Shown here one piece after another: positions 32,931 through 42,328 of a stretch of DNA of 64,000 bases. The DNA is from Echinicola arenosa (GTDB lineage: Bacteria; Bacteroidota; Bacteroidia; Cytophagales; Cyclobacteriaceae), in NCBI RefSeq assembly GCF_014841125.1, contig NZ_JACYTQ010000002.1:434001-498000 (forward strand). The letters run 5' to 3'. Under the pieces are notes generated by a model that searched no databases, was not told the DNA's origin, and saw nothing but the letters and a program-made list of their open reading frames with translations. Within the stretch, counting starts at the first letter, position 1. Each line of letters starts with the position of its first letter. The translations under genes were made by a program, and so were the position numbers.

Positions 32931-33740
32931 TTATATACTACTTTCCCAATCATCCAAAGCTGCTCTTACCGAACCAAACTTCAACAGCCTTTCTTTAGCT
33001 GGATTCTCTTCCAGACCAGTTGCCTCCATGATCATTCGAGTACCTCTTTCCACCAATTTTTTATTGGAAAGCTGCATATTGACCATTTTGTTACCTTTAA
33101 CCTTTCCCAACTTGATCATCACAGCAGTAGAAATCATATTTAGCACCAACTTCTGGGCTGTCCCTGCTTTCATCCTGGTACTTCCGGTCACAAACTCAGG
33201 CCCCACCACTACCTCTATGGGATATTCCACTGACGCTGCCAATGGAGAACCAGCATTACAGGTAATACAGCCTGTAAGCAAACCATTTTCCTTGGCTGTC
33301 TTTACTCCACCTATCACGTAAGGAGTGGTTCCTGAAGCCGCAATTCCAATGACCGTATCCAACTTATTGATACCATTAGCCTTCAAATCAAGCCAAGCTT
33401 GCTTTGGATCATCCTCCGCATTTTCAACAGCCATACGTATTGCAGAATCTCCCCCAGCAATTAAACCAATAACCATATCATGGGAAACCCCATATGTCGG
33501 AGGACACTCGGATGCATCCAAGATCCCTAATCTTCCACTAGTTCCCGCTCCTATATAAAACAATCTCCCACCTTGTTTCATCTTAGCCAAGATCTGCTCT
33601 ATTAGCCTTTCAATTTCAGGTAAGACTTTATTGACAGCTTGGGGTACTGTCTGGTCTTCCCTATTAATATTGGCAATCAATTCCTCAACACTCATTGCCT
33701 CCAAATTATCGTAATTAGAGCTACTTTCGGTCGTTCTCAT
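32931..33740 (-). CDS. murQ: N-acetylmuramic acid 6-phosphate etherase
   Basis: 269 residues with a SIS fold. MurQ splits the lactyl ether of MurNAc-6-phosphate to GlcNAc-6-phosphate and D-lactate during cell-wall recycling. Landmarks: MRTTESSSNYDNLEAMS near the start, YIGAGTSGRLGILDASECPPTYG, GLIAGGDSAI, GIAASGTTPYVIGG and the signature FVTGSTRMKAGTAQKLVLNMIST. It is about 30 residues shorter than E. coli MurQ (298), the difference being the C-terminal helical extension. Its start overlaps the upstream kinase by four bases; that kinase could make its phosphorylated substrate. Last gene of a four-gene operon. Confidence 0.95.
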   Translation of the reverse strand: MRTTESSSNYDNLEAMSVEELIANINREDQTVPQAVNKVLPEIERLIEQILAKMKQGGRLFYIGAGTSGRLGILDASECPPTYGVSHDMVIGLIAGGDSAIRMAVENAEDDPKQAWLDLKANGINKLDTVIGIAASGTTPYVIGGVKTAKENGLLTGCITCNAGSPLAASVEYPIEVVVGPEFVTGSTRMKAGTAQKLVLNMISTAVMIKLGKVKGNKMVNMQLSNKKLVERGTRMIMEATGLEENPAKERLLKFGSVRAALDDWESSI

Positions 33741-34579
33741 TTTTCGTTTTTGTGGTATAATGTCAATCCCGCTATGGGGCTTTCTAGAATTAAATTAACG
33801 GATATCCCAAAATCATTGGCTGCCTTTCTTAGGATATCACTATTATAATAAGCTACTGAGCCAACAAAGCTTACTTTCTTTTTTTCAAAATGAGGATACT
33901 TCATCACATGCTTTTTAAAAAAATCCCTAAAAGCATTATAATATAGCATATAACAGTATGGATCTGATACATGTTCTGTGATGAATCTGCAAAAGCTTGC
34001 AAGATATCTTCCCGGAAAAGGCTTCTTGTAAACATTTTCCTGAATAGACTGAATATCCAGGTTGAAATAGCTCATGGTTTCCTGCCTAATATTACTAGGC
34101 ATTTCATCATGGATAAAGTCTTGCAAAAACTTCTTTCCTACATAAGATCCTCCTCCCTCATCACCTAATACAAAACCCGGAGAGGGTCGGCTGTTGATAA
34201 TATCATAACCGTCATAATCGCAGCTATTAGACCCTGTACCTAAAATACAAGCTATCCCTGCTTCATGCCCACAGGTAGCCCTAGCTGCCGCCAATAGATC
34301 ATGGTCTACCATAATGTTCGCCTTTCTAAAAATATGTTGTAGCGCCTGGCTTACACTCCTTTTATTAATATCAGAGGAACATCCAGCGCCATAGTAATAA
34401 ATAGAGAGCACCTCTTCTTTGAGATTGAGCAAAAATTCATCACTTAACTCTGTAGCCATCTCTTCAGGAGATTGATAGTAAGGGTTAAATCCAACCCCTC
34501 TAAATTGAGTGACATTCCCTTTCTGGTCAATGCCTCTCCAATCCGTTTTGCTCGATCCGCTATCTGCTATTAATATCAT
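33737..34579 (-). CDS. BadF/BadG/BcrA-type ATPase, probable amino-sugar kinase
   Basis: 280 residues with the ASKHA fold of the BadF/BadG family that includes N-acetylglucosamine kinase and clostridial MurK. Phosphate-binding loops: ADSGSSKTDWRGI at the start, GTGSNSCDYDG near 115, and GDEGGGSYVGKKFLQD near 140. It most likely phosphorylates GlcNAc and/or MurNAc in the cytosol. The four-base overlap with murQ strongly suggests that its product feeds MurQ, as in Gram-positive MurK-MurQ pathways. Which sugar it prefers cannot be read from sequence. Confidence 0.88.
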   Translation of the reverse strand: MILIADSGSSKTDWRGIDQKGNVTQFRGVGFNPYYQSPEEMATELSDEFLLNLKEEVLSIYYYGAGCSSDINKRSVSQALQHIFRKANIMVDHDLLAAARATCGHEAGIACILGTGSNSCDYDGYDIINSRPSPGFVLGDEGGGSYVGKKFLQDFIHDEMPSNIRQETMSYFNLDIQSIQENVYKKPFPGRYLASFCRFITEHVSDPYCYMLYYNAFRDFFKKHVMKYPHFEKKKVSFVGSVAYYNSDILRKAANDFGISVNLILESPIAGLTLYHKNEK

Positions 34580-34583
34580 CGTG

Positions 34584-34811
34584 TTACAACAATTGACCTA
34601 TGGGTTCAAATTTGTCAAAAACATTTTCATTATGTGGGGCATCTGGCAATTCATCGGTTAAATCCTGCCCTGCCCAGTGCTCATAATGTTTACCATTCTT
34701 CCAAAGTCTGGACTGGCTTACATCATATATCTTTCCCTTATATGCCACCCAAATCTCTGGTCTGTCCTGCCCATTTCGCAACGCCAATTGTTGCTTGGTA
34801 TATGTCTTCAT
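34584..34811 (-). CDS. Cytochrome b5-like heme/steroid-binding domain protein
   Basis: 75 residues, a single domain of the Cyt-b5 family: YTKQQLALRNGQDRPEIWVAY, KGKIYDVSQSRLWKNGKHYEHWAGQDL and a C-terminal IGQLL. H45 in HWAGQD aligns with one heme-ligand region and H60 with the second, but spacing is that of the steroid/heme-binding (MAPR-like and bacterial small) branch, so heme binding is likely but not certain. No signal peptide, so cytosolic. It lies two bases after the arginase-like gene and four bases before the kinase gene, clearly inside the operon. Link to amino-sugar recycling is unknown. Confidence 0.85.
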   Translation of the reverse strand: MKTYTKQQLALRNGQDRPEIWVAYKGKIYDVSQSRLWKNGKHYEHWAGQDLTDELPDAPHNENVFDKFEPIGQLL

Positions 34812-34813
34812 GC

Positions 34814-36052
34814 TCAGTACAATTTAAGCTGGGCATTGATCCATCTTTCAGGTATTTCACCACGTTGGGCAGTTTGGTAATCCTGATAACTACAAGGAAT
34901 TATCGTATCCCTTTCAAATTTCTCCCTGCTACCTTGCGGAACTTCCATCCACCACTTCCCGCTCAGTTTACTTTTATAGAAAATGATAGTGGACGGTTTA
35001 GAATCCAAAGACACAGTATACTTTGTATAATCATTGCTCTTAAACGAAAGACTGTCCTTCCTATGATAAAATCCTTCAATAAAATACCAAACCATGGTAG
35101 CCATGACAGATGCGGTTTTAAACCTTTGGTCATCAAAAAAAGGTTGATAACCATACAGCCCCACTGAACTGAGCTTCTCGTTCATTCCAGCAAACCAGCA
35201 TATCTGGCAAGCTTCTTCAGCTGTCAAACCGAAGGGTTGCGCATCTGCAGCACCAGGAGCGTCAGCAGACTGAATGGAACATACATCAAAACTCAATAAG
35301 TCTGCATTTCTGATCAAAGGCTCAATCTCTTTAAAATTGTCCCTTAACTGGCCCAGCCTTACATGATCAAAATACAATTTTTCCATGACATTAACCAGAT
35401 CATGATCAGTCAAAAAACTCTGATAAGCTAACTGGGTATAGTTGAAAAGAAAATTGGGCTGGTGCAATATGATATCTTGAGAATGAACCTCATAAGGAGT
35501 TCCTTCATCTTCCATATCAACTTTGGCATCCACAGTCAACATACTTACTAACTTCTTCATTCCCTCATAAGAAAGGTATTGACCAAAATCGAGATCGTGA
35601 GAGCCACCAATATAAATAGGCAAAATCTGTTGCCTCATCAACTCTTCTCCTACCATTTGGATGCGCAAATAGGTCTCTTTAAGATCCATTCCGTTTCTCA
35701 AATTCCCTAAGTCAACTATTTTATAATGGGATTGTCCTTTCTTTAATTTATACAGCTTCCTACGAACTTCATGCGCTGCTTGGTCTACCGTCTCATTCTC
35801 TTCCATACCCCTGGATTCCTCTAAGCCAATGATCGCAATCTGAACCCCCTGTAAATCAGGAAACAGTTCACCATGGTAATTAATGTGCTTAAAGAAAGTA
35901 TTATGAGCATAATTTTTTTGGGTGATGCTCTCAGGTACAGGATCAAAGAATATATTAAAGTCCATATAAGGTTGTTTTGGAAGACTGAACCCTATTCCAT
36001 CATAATTGGGTGTCCAATCTCCCCTTGGAAATCTAAGGTGAATAATGTGCAA
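34814..36052 (-). CDS. Arginase/formimidoylglutamase-family protein with incomplete metal site
   Basis: 412 residues. The C-terminal two thirds follow the ureohydrolase fold, with GGSHDLDFG (149-157), VDAKVDM (around 175-180) and LSFDVCSIQSADAPG (253-267). In active enzymes these are GGxHS, DAHxD and SxDxDxxDP. Here H152, D175, D179 and D256 remain, but the His of DAHxD is K177 and the second Asp of DxD is C258. A two-metal site is therefore unlikely to be normal, and enzymatic activity is in doubt. An N-terminal extension of about 70 residues is present. First gene of the operon with cytochrome b5-like protein, kinase and murQ; a TATTTTTG box (36063-36070) lies 11 bases upstream. Confidence 0.85.
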   Translation of the reverse strand: MHIIHLRFPRGDWTPNYDGIGFSLPKQPYMDFNIFFDPVPESITQKNYAHNTFFKHINYHGELFPDLQGVQIAIIGLEESRGMEENETVDQAAHEVRRKLYKLKKGQSHYKIVDLGNLRNGMDLKETYLRIQMVGEELMRQQILPIYIGGSHDLDFGQYLSYEGMKKLVSMLTVDAKVDMEDEGTPYEVHSQDIILHQPNFLFNYTQLAYQSFLTDHDLVNVMEKLYFDHVRLGQLRDNFKEIEPLIRNADLLSFDVCSIQSADAPGAADAQPFGLTAEEACQICWFAGMNEKLSSVGLYGYQPFFDDQRFKTASVMATMVWYFIEGFYHRKDSLSFKSNDYTKYTVSLDSKPSTIIFYKSKLSGKWWMEVPQGSREKFERDTIIPCSYQDYQTAQRGEIPERWINAQLKLY

Positions 36053-36090
36053 ACTCAGTATTCAAAAATAAGCAAAAAAAATGAGGGTAA

Positions 36091-36118
36091 TAAAAAAGTC
36101 CTGCTTTTGCAGGACCCT
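36091..36118 (-). terminator. Terminator of nqrF
   Basis: A seven-base GC-rich stem GTCCTGC / GCAGGAC with loop TTTT, followed on the minus strand by a T run. It sits six bases after the nqrF stop and also separates it from the arginase-like operon. Confidence 0.9.
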
Positions 36119-36124
36119 TTTCAT

Positions 36125-37429
36125 TTAACCACCGAAGTCGTCAAATCTGATATTTTCTTTTGGAACACCCATGTCATCCAACAGCTTCAAAACAGCTGAG
36201 TTCATCAATGGAGGCCCACAAAGATAGTATTCTACTTCATCTGGCTCAGGATGATCTTTCAAGTAGTTATCATAAAGTACTTGGTGGATAAATCCAACAT
36301 ATCCGTCACCTTCTTTGTCGTCCAATGACTTTTTGATCTTCCAATTATCTTCAGGAAGTGGCTCAGAGAGACCAATATTGAAGTTGAAGTTAGGGAAATC
36401 TTTTTCGATATCTCTAAAATGAGGAACATAGAATAGCTCCTTTTTAGAACGTCCACCGTACCAGTAAGAAACTTTTCTATCCGTTTTTTCCGTGTGGAAC
36501 AAGTGGAAGATGTGAGATCTCAACGGAGCCATACCTGCACCACCACCAATGTAGATCATTTCTCTTTGGGTAGGGTTGATATGGAACTCACCATAAGGAC
36601 CTGAAATAGTTACTTTATCTCCTTTCTTACGAGAGAACACATAAGATGAACAAACACCAGGATTAACATCCATCCATTTATTATTGGCCCTATCCCAAGG
36701 CGGAGTAGCAATACGGATGGTCAACATCACAATATTACCTTCAGCTGGGTGGTTGGCCATAGAGTAGGCTCTGAAAAGCTCTTCGTCATTTTTCATCACC
36801 AATGACCAAAGACCAAATTTGTCCCAGTCACTTTGGTACACATCCGCTGGGTGACCCAATTCTGGATGTGGAGTGATGTCTATATCTTTAAAGTTTACAG
36901 TAATCGCAGGAACATCGATTTGTATATATCCACCAGATTCAAAATCCAAGGTCTCTCCTTCTGGAAGCTTCACCACAAATTCTTTGATGAATGTGGATAC
37001 GTTATAGTTAGAGACTACTTCGCATTCCCACTTCTTGATACCGAAGATTTCTTCTGGAATACGGATTCTCATATCCTGTTTTACTTTTACCTGGCATGAA
37101 AGTCTAACATTGCTTTGCTGCTCAGAACGGCTAAGGTGGCCAACTTCAGTTGGAAGGACCTCTCCTCCACCATCTTCTACCGTACATTTGCACATGGCAC
37201 AAGTACCACCACCACCGCAAGCGGAAGGAAGGAAGATTTTCTTTGCACCAAGGGTAGAGAGTAAGGTGGAGCCTGCAGAAGCAGTAAGCGGATTAGCTTC
37301 ATCTCCATTAATAATGATTTTCACATCTCCTGAAGCCACAAGCTTAGACTGGGCAAACAGCAGAATGAAAACAAGTAGCAAAATAATCAAAGTAAATGCT
37401 ACAATTGAAGTAATGATTACTGAACTCAT
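36125..37429 (-). CDS. nqrF: Na+-translocating NADH:quinone reductase subunit F
   Basis: 434 residues. One N-terminal membrane helix (about 5-26), a plant-type 2Fe-2S domain with C71, C77, C80 and C112 ([13 protein letters not shown]...SCQV), a FAD domain with [10 protein letters not shown], and an NADH domain with [11 protein letters not shown] and [13 protein letters not shown] near the end. NqrF takes electrons from NADH into the Na+-pumping Nqr complex of the inner membrane. nqrA-E, usually adjacent, are not in this window: the upstream gene is accD and the downstream one is an arginase-like gene. A TATATTTG box at 37487-37494 (minus strand) probably provides its own promoter. Confidence 0.95.
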   Translation of the reverse strand: MSSVIITSIVAFTLIILLLVFILLFAQSKLVASGDVKIIINGDEANPLTASAGSTLLSTLGAKKIFLPSACGGGGTCAMCKCTVEDGGGEVLPTEVGHLSRSEQQSNVRLSCQVKVKQDMRIRIPEEIFGIKKWECEVVSNYNVSTFIKEFVVKLPEGETLDFESGGYIQIDVPAITVNFKDIDITPHPELGHPADVYQSDWDKFGLWSLVMKNDEELFRAYSMANHPAEGNIVMLTIRIATPPWDRANNKWMDVNPGVCSSYVFSRKKGDKVTISGPYGEFHINPTQREMIYIGGGAGMAPLRSHIFHLFHTEKTDRKVSYWYGGRSKKELFYVPHFRDIEKDFPNFNFNIGLSEPLPEDNWKIKKSLDDKEGDGYVGFIHQVLYDNYLKDHPEPDEVEYYLCGPPLMNSAVLKLLDDMGVPKENIRFDDFGG

Positions 37430-37559
37430 TTAATAATGCTTTTTCTAGTTCTCTTTCAGTATATAAAGCGCCTCATTTGAGGAGTACAAATATATTTATT
37501 ATTCCCTAAAATCGACGACCGTTCGGGTAATTTTTAAACTTAATTACCGCTATAACTCA

Positions 37560-38402
37560 TTAGTTATTCAATAGGTTTAACAATGTAGTCAGCCTATTCT
37601 TTAATTGACGTCTATCTACGATAAAGTCCAAAAAGCCATGCTCCTGAACAAATTCCGCACTTTGGAAACCTTTAGGAAGATCCTTACCAATGGTCTCACG
37701 AATAACCCTTGGCCCCGCGAACCCAATTAGTGCTCCAGGTTCAGATATATTAAAATCTCCCAACATCGCATAAGAAGCAGTCACCCCGCCTGTTGTTGGA
37801 TCAGTCAATAGTGAAATATAAGGGATTTTTGCTTCGTCCAACAAGGCCAATTTTGCAGAAGTCTTGGCCATTTGCATCAAGCTAAAACCTGCTTCCATCA
37901 TGCGGGCACCTCCTGATTTGGATATCATAAGGAAAGGCATCTTGTTCTTCAATGAATAATCAATCGCCCTTGCAATTTTCTCGCCAACAACAGACCCCAT
38001 AGAACCACCAATAAAGCCAAAATCCATACAAGCCACTACGATGTCCAATCCGTTCATTTTACCATGAGCTGAGCGAACGGCATCCTTGAGGCCAGTTTTA
38101 CTGATTGTTGCTTCTATTCTGGAAGTATAAGGTTTGCTATCAACAAAGTTCAAGGGATCACCTGAAGTCATTTCAGCATCCAATTCCTCAAACTCATTGT
38201 TATCAAACAAAATCTCAAAGTACTCCTTTGAGCCAATTTTTACATGAAAGTCATCATCTGGACAAACAAAAGCGTTGTTCTTTAACTCTCTTGTATGAAT
38301 GATATTTCCTTTTGGAGTTTTGAACCAAAGACCGTCTGGCGCGTCTTTTTTCTCCTTTGTTGAGGTTTTGATTCCTGCGTCTTTTCTCTTAAACCAAGCC
38401 AT
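37560..38402 (-). CDS. accD: Acetyl-CoA carboxylase carboxyltransferase subunit beta, zinc ribbon degenerate
   Basis: 280 residues. The carboxyltransferase part is complete: [70 protein letters not shown] and GFAGPRVI. It transfers carboxyl from biotin to acetyl-CoA, the first step of fatty-acid synthesis, together with AccA. The N-terminal zinc ribbon, normally four Cys in two CPxC knuckles, keeps only C47; the other places read T29, G32 and D50 (FKTPKG and VCPDDDFH). Zinc binding is therefore unlikely. The gene has its own -7 box TAAATTTG upstream and a 130-base gap to nqrF. Confidence 0.95.
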   Translation of the reverse strand: MAWFKRKDAGIKTSTKEKKDAPDGLWFKTPKGNIIHTRELKNNAFVCPDDDFHVKIGSKEYFEILFDNNEFEELDAEMTSGDPLNFVDSKPYTSRIEATISKTGLKDAVRSAHGKMNGLDIVVACMDFGFIGGSMGSVVGEKIARAIDYSLKNKMPFLMISKSGGARMMEAGFSLMQMAKTSAKLALLDEAKIPYISLLTDPTTGGVTASYAMLGDFNISEPGALIGFAGPRVIRETIGKDLPKGFQSAEFVQEHGFLDFIVDRRQLKNRLTTLLNLLNN

Positions 38403-38443
38403 ATATAGTAGTTTTAAGGCTGAAAATTTCTTTTCAGGGACTA

Positions 38444-38474
38444 CAAATTTATATGGAATATCCGTTAAATAAAA
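38444..38474 (-). promoter_or_regulatory. Promoter of accD
   Basis: TAAATTTG (38444-38451, minus strand) fits the -7 consensus; TTTT sits 19 bases upstream (38471-38474) as a weak -33. It is 41 bases before the accD start. Confidence 0.45.
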
Positions 38475-38507
38475 TGAATTGTCGCTTTCTCGTATTTACC
38501 TATACAT

Positions 38508-39557
38508 TTAATCGCTCGATTCATCCTTCTCTTTGTCCATCAAAACCCTTGTTTTAGGCAATGAACTTGGATATTTCTCTTGGATATAGATAATCATTTG
38601 TTCCCGGATAAAACACCTTAAGTCAAAAGCAGAGGGGCTATCACGGGCACTCATTAGACACCTTAGTTCTATTGTTGTTTCCTTTATGTCCGTCACCTGA
38701 AGTACCTGCACTTTGCCATCCCACAAATCTGTACTCTCCAATAGCTCCTTCAGTTTGTCCTTGAGATCAGAAATAGGGATGGTATGGTCAACATAAATAA
38801 ATACCGTTCCCCAAATGTCAGCAGTTGTTCTGGTCCAATTTTGAAAAGGATTCTCCAAAAAATAATAAATAGGAAGTACCAATCGACGTTGATCCCAAAT
38901 ACACACCACCACATAAGTTAAATTTATCTCCTCAATCTTGCCCCACTCTCCTTCCACCACCACTACATCATCAATACGGATAGGCTGGGTAAATGCTATC
39001 TGGAACCCCGCCAACAAATTGGCTATGGACTTTTGGGCAGCTAAACCAATGATGATACCAGCCACTCCTGCTGATGCCAACAGGCCTTGCCCTATTTCTC
39101 TTGCCTGATCAAAACTCATTAAAATTGCTGCAGCGGCTATAATAATAATCACCACGGCCACTAGCTTTTGAACAAAACTAATTTGAGTGATCATCCTTCT
39201 CTCCTTTAGGTTATCCTGCTTGTCGAAGGACAAGTGTTCCACAAAGTAATACTTCAAGACATTGACAAACTCCAACAATATCCACGAAAGGTTGATGATA
39301 AAGAGAATTTTAAAAATTCTCATCTCACTTAAAAACCTCCATTCTTCTGGAGAAACCCTAGGTTCAACAAAGGGGAAAAGCACAAAAAAAAGCCCCCACT
39401 TTACAGCTTGGGAAAATTTTTGAATGGCTTTCTTTCCAGAATGGGAATGAGGTTTAAACAAAAATTTCCTCAAAATTTTAAACACAAGCCATACTAACAC
39501 ATGGCTAATTACAAGTGCTGCAATCGTAATCAGGACAAATAATATCTTGTCATTCAT
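38508..39557 (-). CDS. MscS-family mechanosensitive channel protein
   Basis: 349 residues. Four N-terminal hydrophobic helices (about 5-25, 50-68, 82-104, 130-155) precede the pore helix and MscS beta domain. Key stretch: LLASAGVAGIIIGLAAQKSIANLLAGFQIAFTQPIRIDD, the Gly/Ala-rich TM3 and start of the beta domain, followed by VVVEGEWGKIEEINLTYVVV. It would open under membrane tension to release solutes in osmotic downshock. The C-terminal part is cytoplasmic and hydrophilic. It follows nothing in operon; accD lies 105 bases downstream on the same strand. Confidence 0.92.
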   Translation of the reverse strand: MNDKILFVLITIAALVISHVLVWLVFKILRKFLFKPHSHSGKKAIQKFSQAVKWGLFFVLFPFVEPRVSPEEWRFLSEMRIFKILFIINLSWILLEFVNVLKYYFVEHLSFDKQDNLKERRMITQISFVQKLVAVVIIIIAAAAILMSFDQAREIGQGLLASAGVAGIIIGLAAQKSIANLLAGFQIAFTQPIRIDDVVVVEGEWGKIEEINLTYVVVCIWDQRRLVLPIYYFLENPFQNWTRTTADIWGTVFIYVDHTIPISDLKDKLKELLESTDLWDGKVQVLQVTDIKETTIELRCLMSARDSPSAFDLRCFIREQMIIYIQEKYPSSLPKTRVLMDKEKDESSD

Positions 39558-39765
39558 TTGAATGGAGTTTAAGTGACCAATGAATAAGCAAGGTTTTTTT
39601 GAGTTTATTACTCTAAGAGATACTCGAAAAACTCTCCTGTCAAGAAATATATGGAGAGGTCATAGAGAATAATTACATTTGTCAATTAATACCTAAAGCA
39701 AAAGTTTAAGTATAAAGTAACACTAGGTACGTTATAATATACAGACAAGTAATCTTAAATCCAAA

Positions 39766-41400
39766 ATGACACTTAGCCCACTACTCTTAATTGCTGGAGC
39801 CATATTGATAGCTGCCTATTTTCTTTACGGTAAGTTTGTATTCAAAAAATTTGGAATAAATAATCAAAGGAAAACTCCTGCGCACAAGTTTAAGGATGGA
39901 GTAGACTACGTTCCCAGCAGACCAATTGTAGTACTCGGCCATCACTTTGCTTCCATCGCCGGGGCTGGCCCAATTGTAGGACCAATCATAGCAGTAACCT
40001 TCGGATGGATTCCGGCAGTGATCTGGATATTGGTTGGTGGGATTTTCTTTGGGGCTGTCCATGACTTGGGGAGTATGGTCGCCTCCATAAGAAACGAAGG
40101 AAAGTCAATTGGAACCATCATCAAAAACACCATTGGGCAAAAAGGAAAGCAACTATTCATGATCTTTAGCTTTTCAACACTGATCCTTGTCATAGCCGTT
40201 TTTGCAGACATTATCGCCAAAACCTTTATTAATAATCCCGGCGTCGCTTCCGCTTCTATACTGTTTATTTTACTCGCTGTAGTTTTTGGGTTTCTAAATA
40301 AAAGGATCGCCCACAAAAAAAGTTTGTTTACAATAGTATCCATTATTGGAATCATTCTGATGTATTATTTCGTCTATTTAGGCACACAAATCCCCTTTGA
40401 ACTTGATTACCAAATTTGGCTCTATCTATTATTGGCTTACGCCTTTATTGCCTCTGTCACACCTGTTTCATTGCTCTTACAACCTCGGGATTACCTAAAT
40501 AGCTTTTTGCTATATGGGCTGATTATTTTAGCGGTAGTAGGAGTCTTGTATGCTAACCCGACCATTGAGATGGACACGCATGTTCACTTATCTTCAGAAA
40601 ATCTAGGGTATTTATTCCCTGTTCTTTTTGTCACTATTGCTTGTGGTGCCATTAGTGGATTTCACTCCCTTGTAGCATCCGGCACTACTTCAAAGCAAAT
40701 TGACAAAGAAGAAGATGTAAAAATTGTAGGCTTTGGAGGAATGCTGATTGAATCATTTCTCGCCATAATTTCAGTTGGGGCTGTAATTATCTTAAGCCGT
40801 GAAGACTATACCAGTAGCCTTTCCGCTTTAGGGCCAGTCACATTGTTTTCAAATGGTTTGGGAAGTATGATGGCAAGCCTCGGAATACCCGAAAGTCTTG
40901 CCATTAGCTTTGTGGCATTGACCGTTTCAGCTTTTGCATTGACCACACTTGACACTTGCACCAGATTAGCCCGATTTACCCTTCAAGAATTTTTTGAAGG
41001 GATAGAGCACCCAGTCGGAAAATCACTTTCCCAGAATAGGTTTATTAGCACTGGTATTGTGGTCATTCTATCAATTTTATTAATTCGCTCTGGAGGCTTT
41101 ACTACGTTATGGCCTATTTTTGGCTCAGCCAATCAGCTTTTGGCCGCACTTGCATTATTGGCTGTTGCGGTTTGGTTAATCAAGACCAATGTCAACGCCA
41201 CGTTTGTGATCATCCCTATGTTCTTTATGTTTACAGTTACATTGACTTCCTTAGGTATATTTGCATGGAAAAATTTCGAAGACCAAGCCTATGTTCTTGC
41301 TATCATCGCCGCGGTGTTATTTATACTATCATTGGTATTGATCATCCTCGCTAAGAAAAGCCTTGAACAACAATCCCCTATAACACAACCTGGCAACTAA
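39766..41400 (+). CDS. cstA: Carbon starvation protein A family transporter
   Basis: 544 residues with some 14-16 hydrophobic helices. N-terminal signatures FKDGVDYVPSRPIVVLGHHFASIAGAGPIVGP and VGGIFFGAVHDLGSM are diagnostic of CstA; further on are SGFHSLVASGTTSKQI and TLDTCTRLARFTLQE. It is shorter than E. coli CstA (701), as usual in this phylum. Family members import pyruvate or peptides in starved cells. A TACATTTG box at 39674-39681 could be its -7 element, giving a leader of about 80 bases. No operon partner is visible. Confidence 0.95.
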   Translation: MTLSPLLLIAGAILIAAYFLYGKFVFKKFGINNQRKTPAHKFKDGVDYVPSRPIVVLGHHFASIAGAGPIVGPIIAVTFGWIPAVIWILVGGIFFGAVHDLGSMVASIRNEGKSIGTIIKNTIGQKGKQLFMIFSFSTLILVIAVFADIIAKTFINNPGVASASILFILLAVVFGFLNKRIAHKKSLFTIVSIIGIILMYYFVYLGTQIPFELDYQIWLYLLLAYAFIASVTPVSLLLQPRDYLNSFLLYGLIILAVVGVLYANPTIEMDTHVHLSSENLGYLFPVLFVTIACGAISGFHSLVASGTTSKQIDKEEDVKIVGFGGMLIESFLAIISVGAVIILSREDYTSSLSALGPVTLFSNGLGSMMASLGIPESLAISFVALTVSAFALTTLDTCTRLARFTLQEFFEGIEHPVGKSLSQNRFISTGIVVILSILLIRSGGFTTLWPIFGSANQLLAALALLAVAVWLIKTNVNATFVIIPMFFMFTVTLTSLGIFAWKNFEDQAYVLAIIAAVLFILSLVLIILAKKSLEQQSPITQPGN

Positions 41401-41484
41401 ACTTATTGGCAAAATCGTTTTTTGGCTGGTGTTTTGCTTTTAACCAGATTATATTTATTTTAAATGAATTAATTTAGATTCAAA

Positions 41485-42279
41485 ATGCAAAATAAATTAT
41501 TTGAAAAATATTACATCCATTTTATCCGTTCAATATTTCTACTGGGTCTAATATTCTTTGCCACCTCTTGTTTCAAAGACTCTGAAGTAGATGAGCGCTT
41601 AGAAAGTATAAAAGCAGCCAAAAGATCCCCAGGTGTTTCTGCAAATGAAATATTATCTTCCTCAAAGTTCCAAAGCCTTGAATTGGAAATCCAATATATG
41701 GAAGGGTATCCATTAAGTGAAACCACCATTACTAAAATTACAGACTGGATTACCCCATTAATAAATAAACCACTTGGAATCACCCTCAAAATATCATCCA
41801 TACCTACAGTGGGGCAAGATGATTATAGCCTTACTGAAATCCGTGAAATAGAAGATAATAACCGAACAGCTTATAATACTGGAGATAAACTGGGGATGTA
41901 TATCTTGGTCTTAGATGGCTATTTTGACCAAGACAGTGACACAGAAGCAAGTCTCGGATTTGCTCATAGAAACACCTCTATCGCTCTGTTGGGAAAAAGA
42001 TTAAAAGAAAACTCTGGGAGTTTTGGAAGACCCAGCAAATCGAATTTAGAAACTACTGTCCTTGAGCATGAATTGGGTCATTTAATGGGTTTAGTAAATT
42101 TAGGGTCGGGAATGGTCTCCGACCATGAAGACGGAGAAAACCTTAAACATTGCGATAATGAAGACTGCTTGATGTACTGGGAAGTCGAAACGAGAAGTAT
42201 ATTTTCTTCAGTGGATAATGGCATTCCTACCTTAGATGAAAATTGCCTCAATGACCTCAAAGCCAATGGTGGCAAATAA
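41485..42279 (+). CDS. Putative metzincin-like membrane-bound lipoprotein protease
   Basis: 264 residues. The N-terminus has a long positive start and hydrophobic core ending in lipobox FATSC (Cys29), so the mature protein should be lipid-anchored. The core has HELGHLMGL (H195, E196, H199) with downstream SDHEDGENLKHCDNEDCLMYW: an HExxHxxG zinc motif followed by possible third His and a Met-turn, similar to metzincin and archaemetzincin-type proteases. There is no known family match I can name. Substrate unknown. It is monocistronic between cstA and a shared terminator. Confidence 0.75.
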   Translation: MQNKLFEKYYIHFIRSIFLLGLIFFATSCFKDSEVDERLESIKAAKRSPGVSANEILSSSKFQSLELEIQYMEGYPLSETTITKITDWITPLINKPLGITLKISSIPTVGQDDYSLTEIREIEDNNRTAYNTGDKLGMYILVLDGYFDQDSDTEASLGFAHRNTSIALLGKRLKENSGSFGRPSKSNLETTVLEHELGHLMGLVNLGSGMVSDHEDGENLKHCDNEDCLMYWEVETRSIFSSVDNGIPTLDENCLNDLKANGGK

Positions 42280-42290
42280 TTGATTGATAA

Positions 42291-42328
42291 TAGAAAAGGG
42301 AGCTAAATTGAAGCTCCCTTTTCTATCT
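42291..42328. terminator. Bidirectional terminator after the metzincin-like gene
   Basis: A perfect 14-base stem (TAGAAAAGGGAGCT / AGCTCCCTTTTCTA) with a seven-base loop, between two convergent stop codons. Confidence 0.9.

Noticed and set aside
41409-41437. A possible terminator after cstA (GCAAAA / TTTTGC)
   Set aside because: Only six mostly A-T pairs and a long loop; not convincing.
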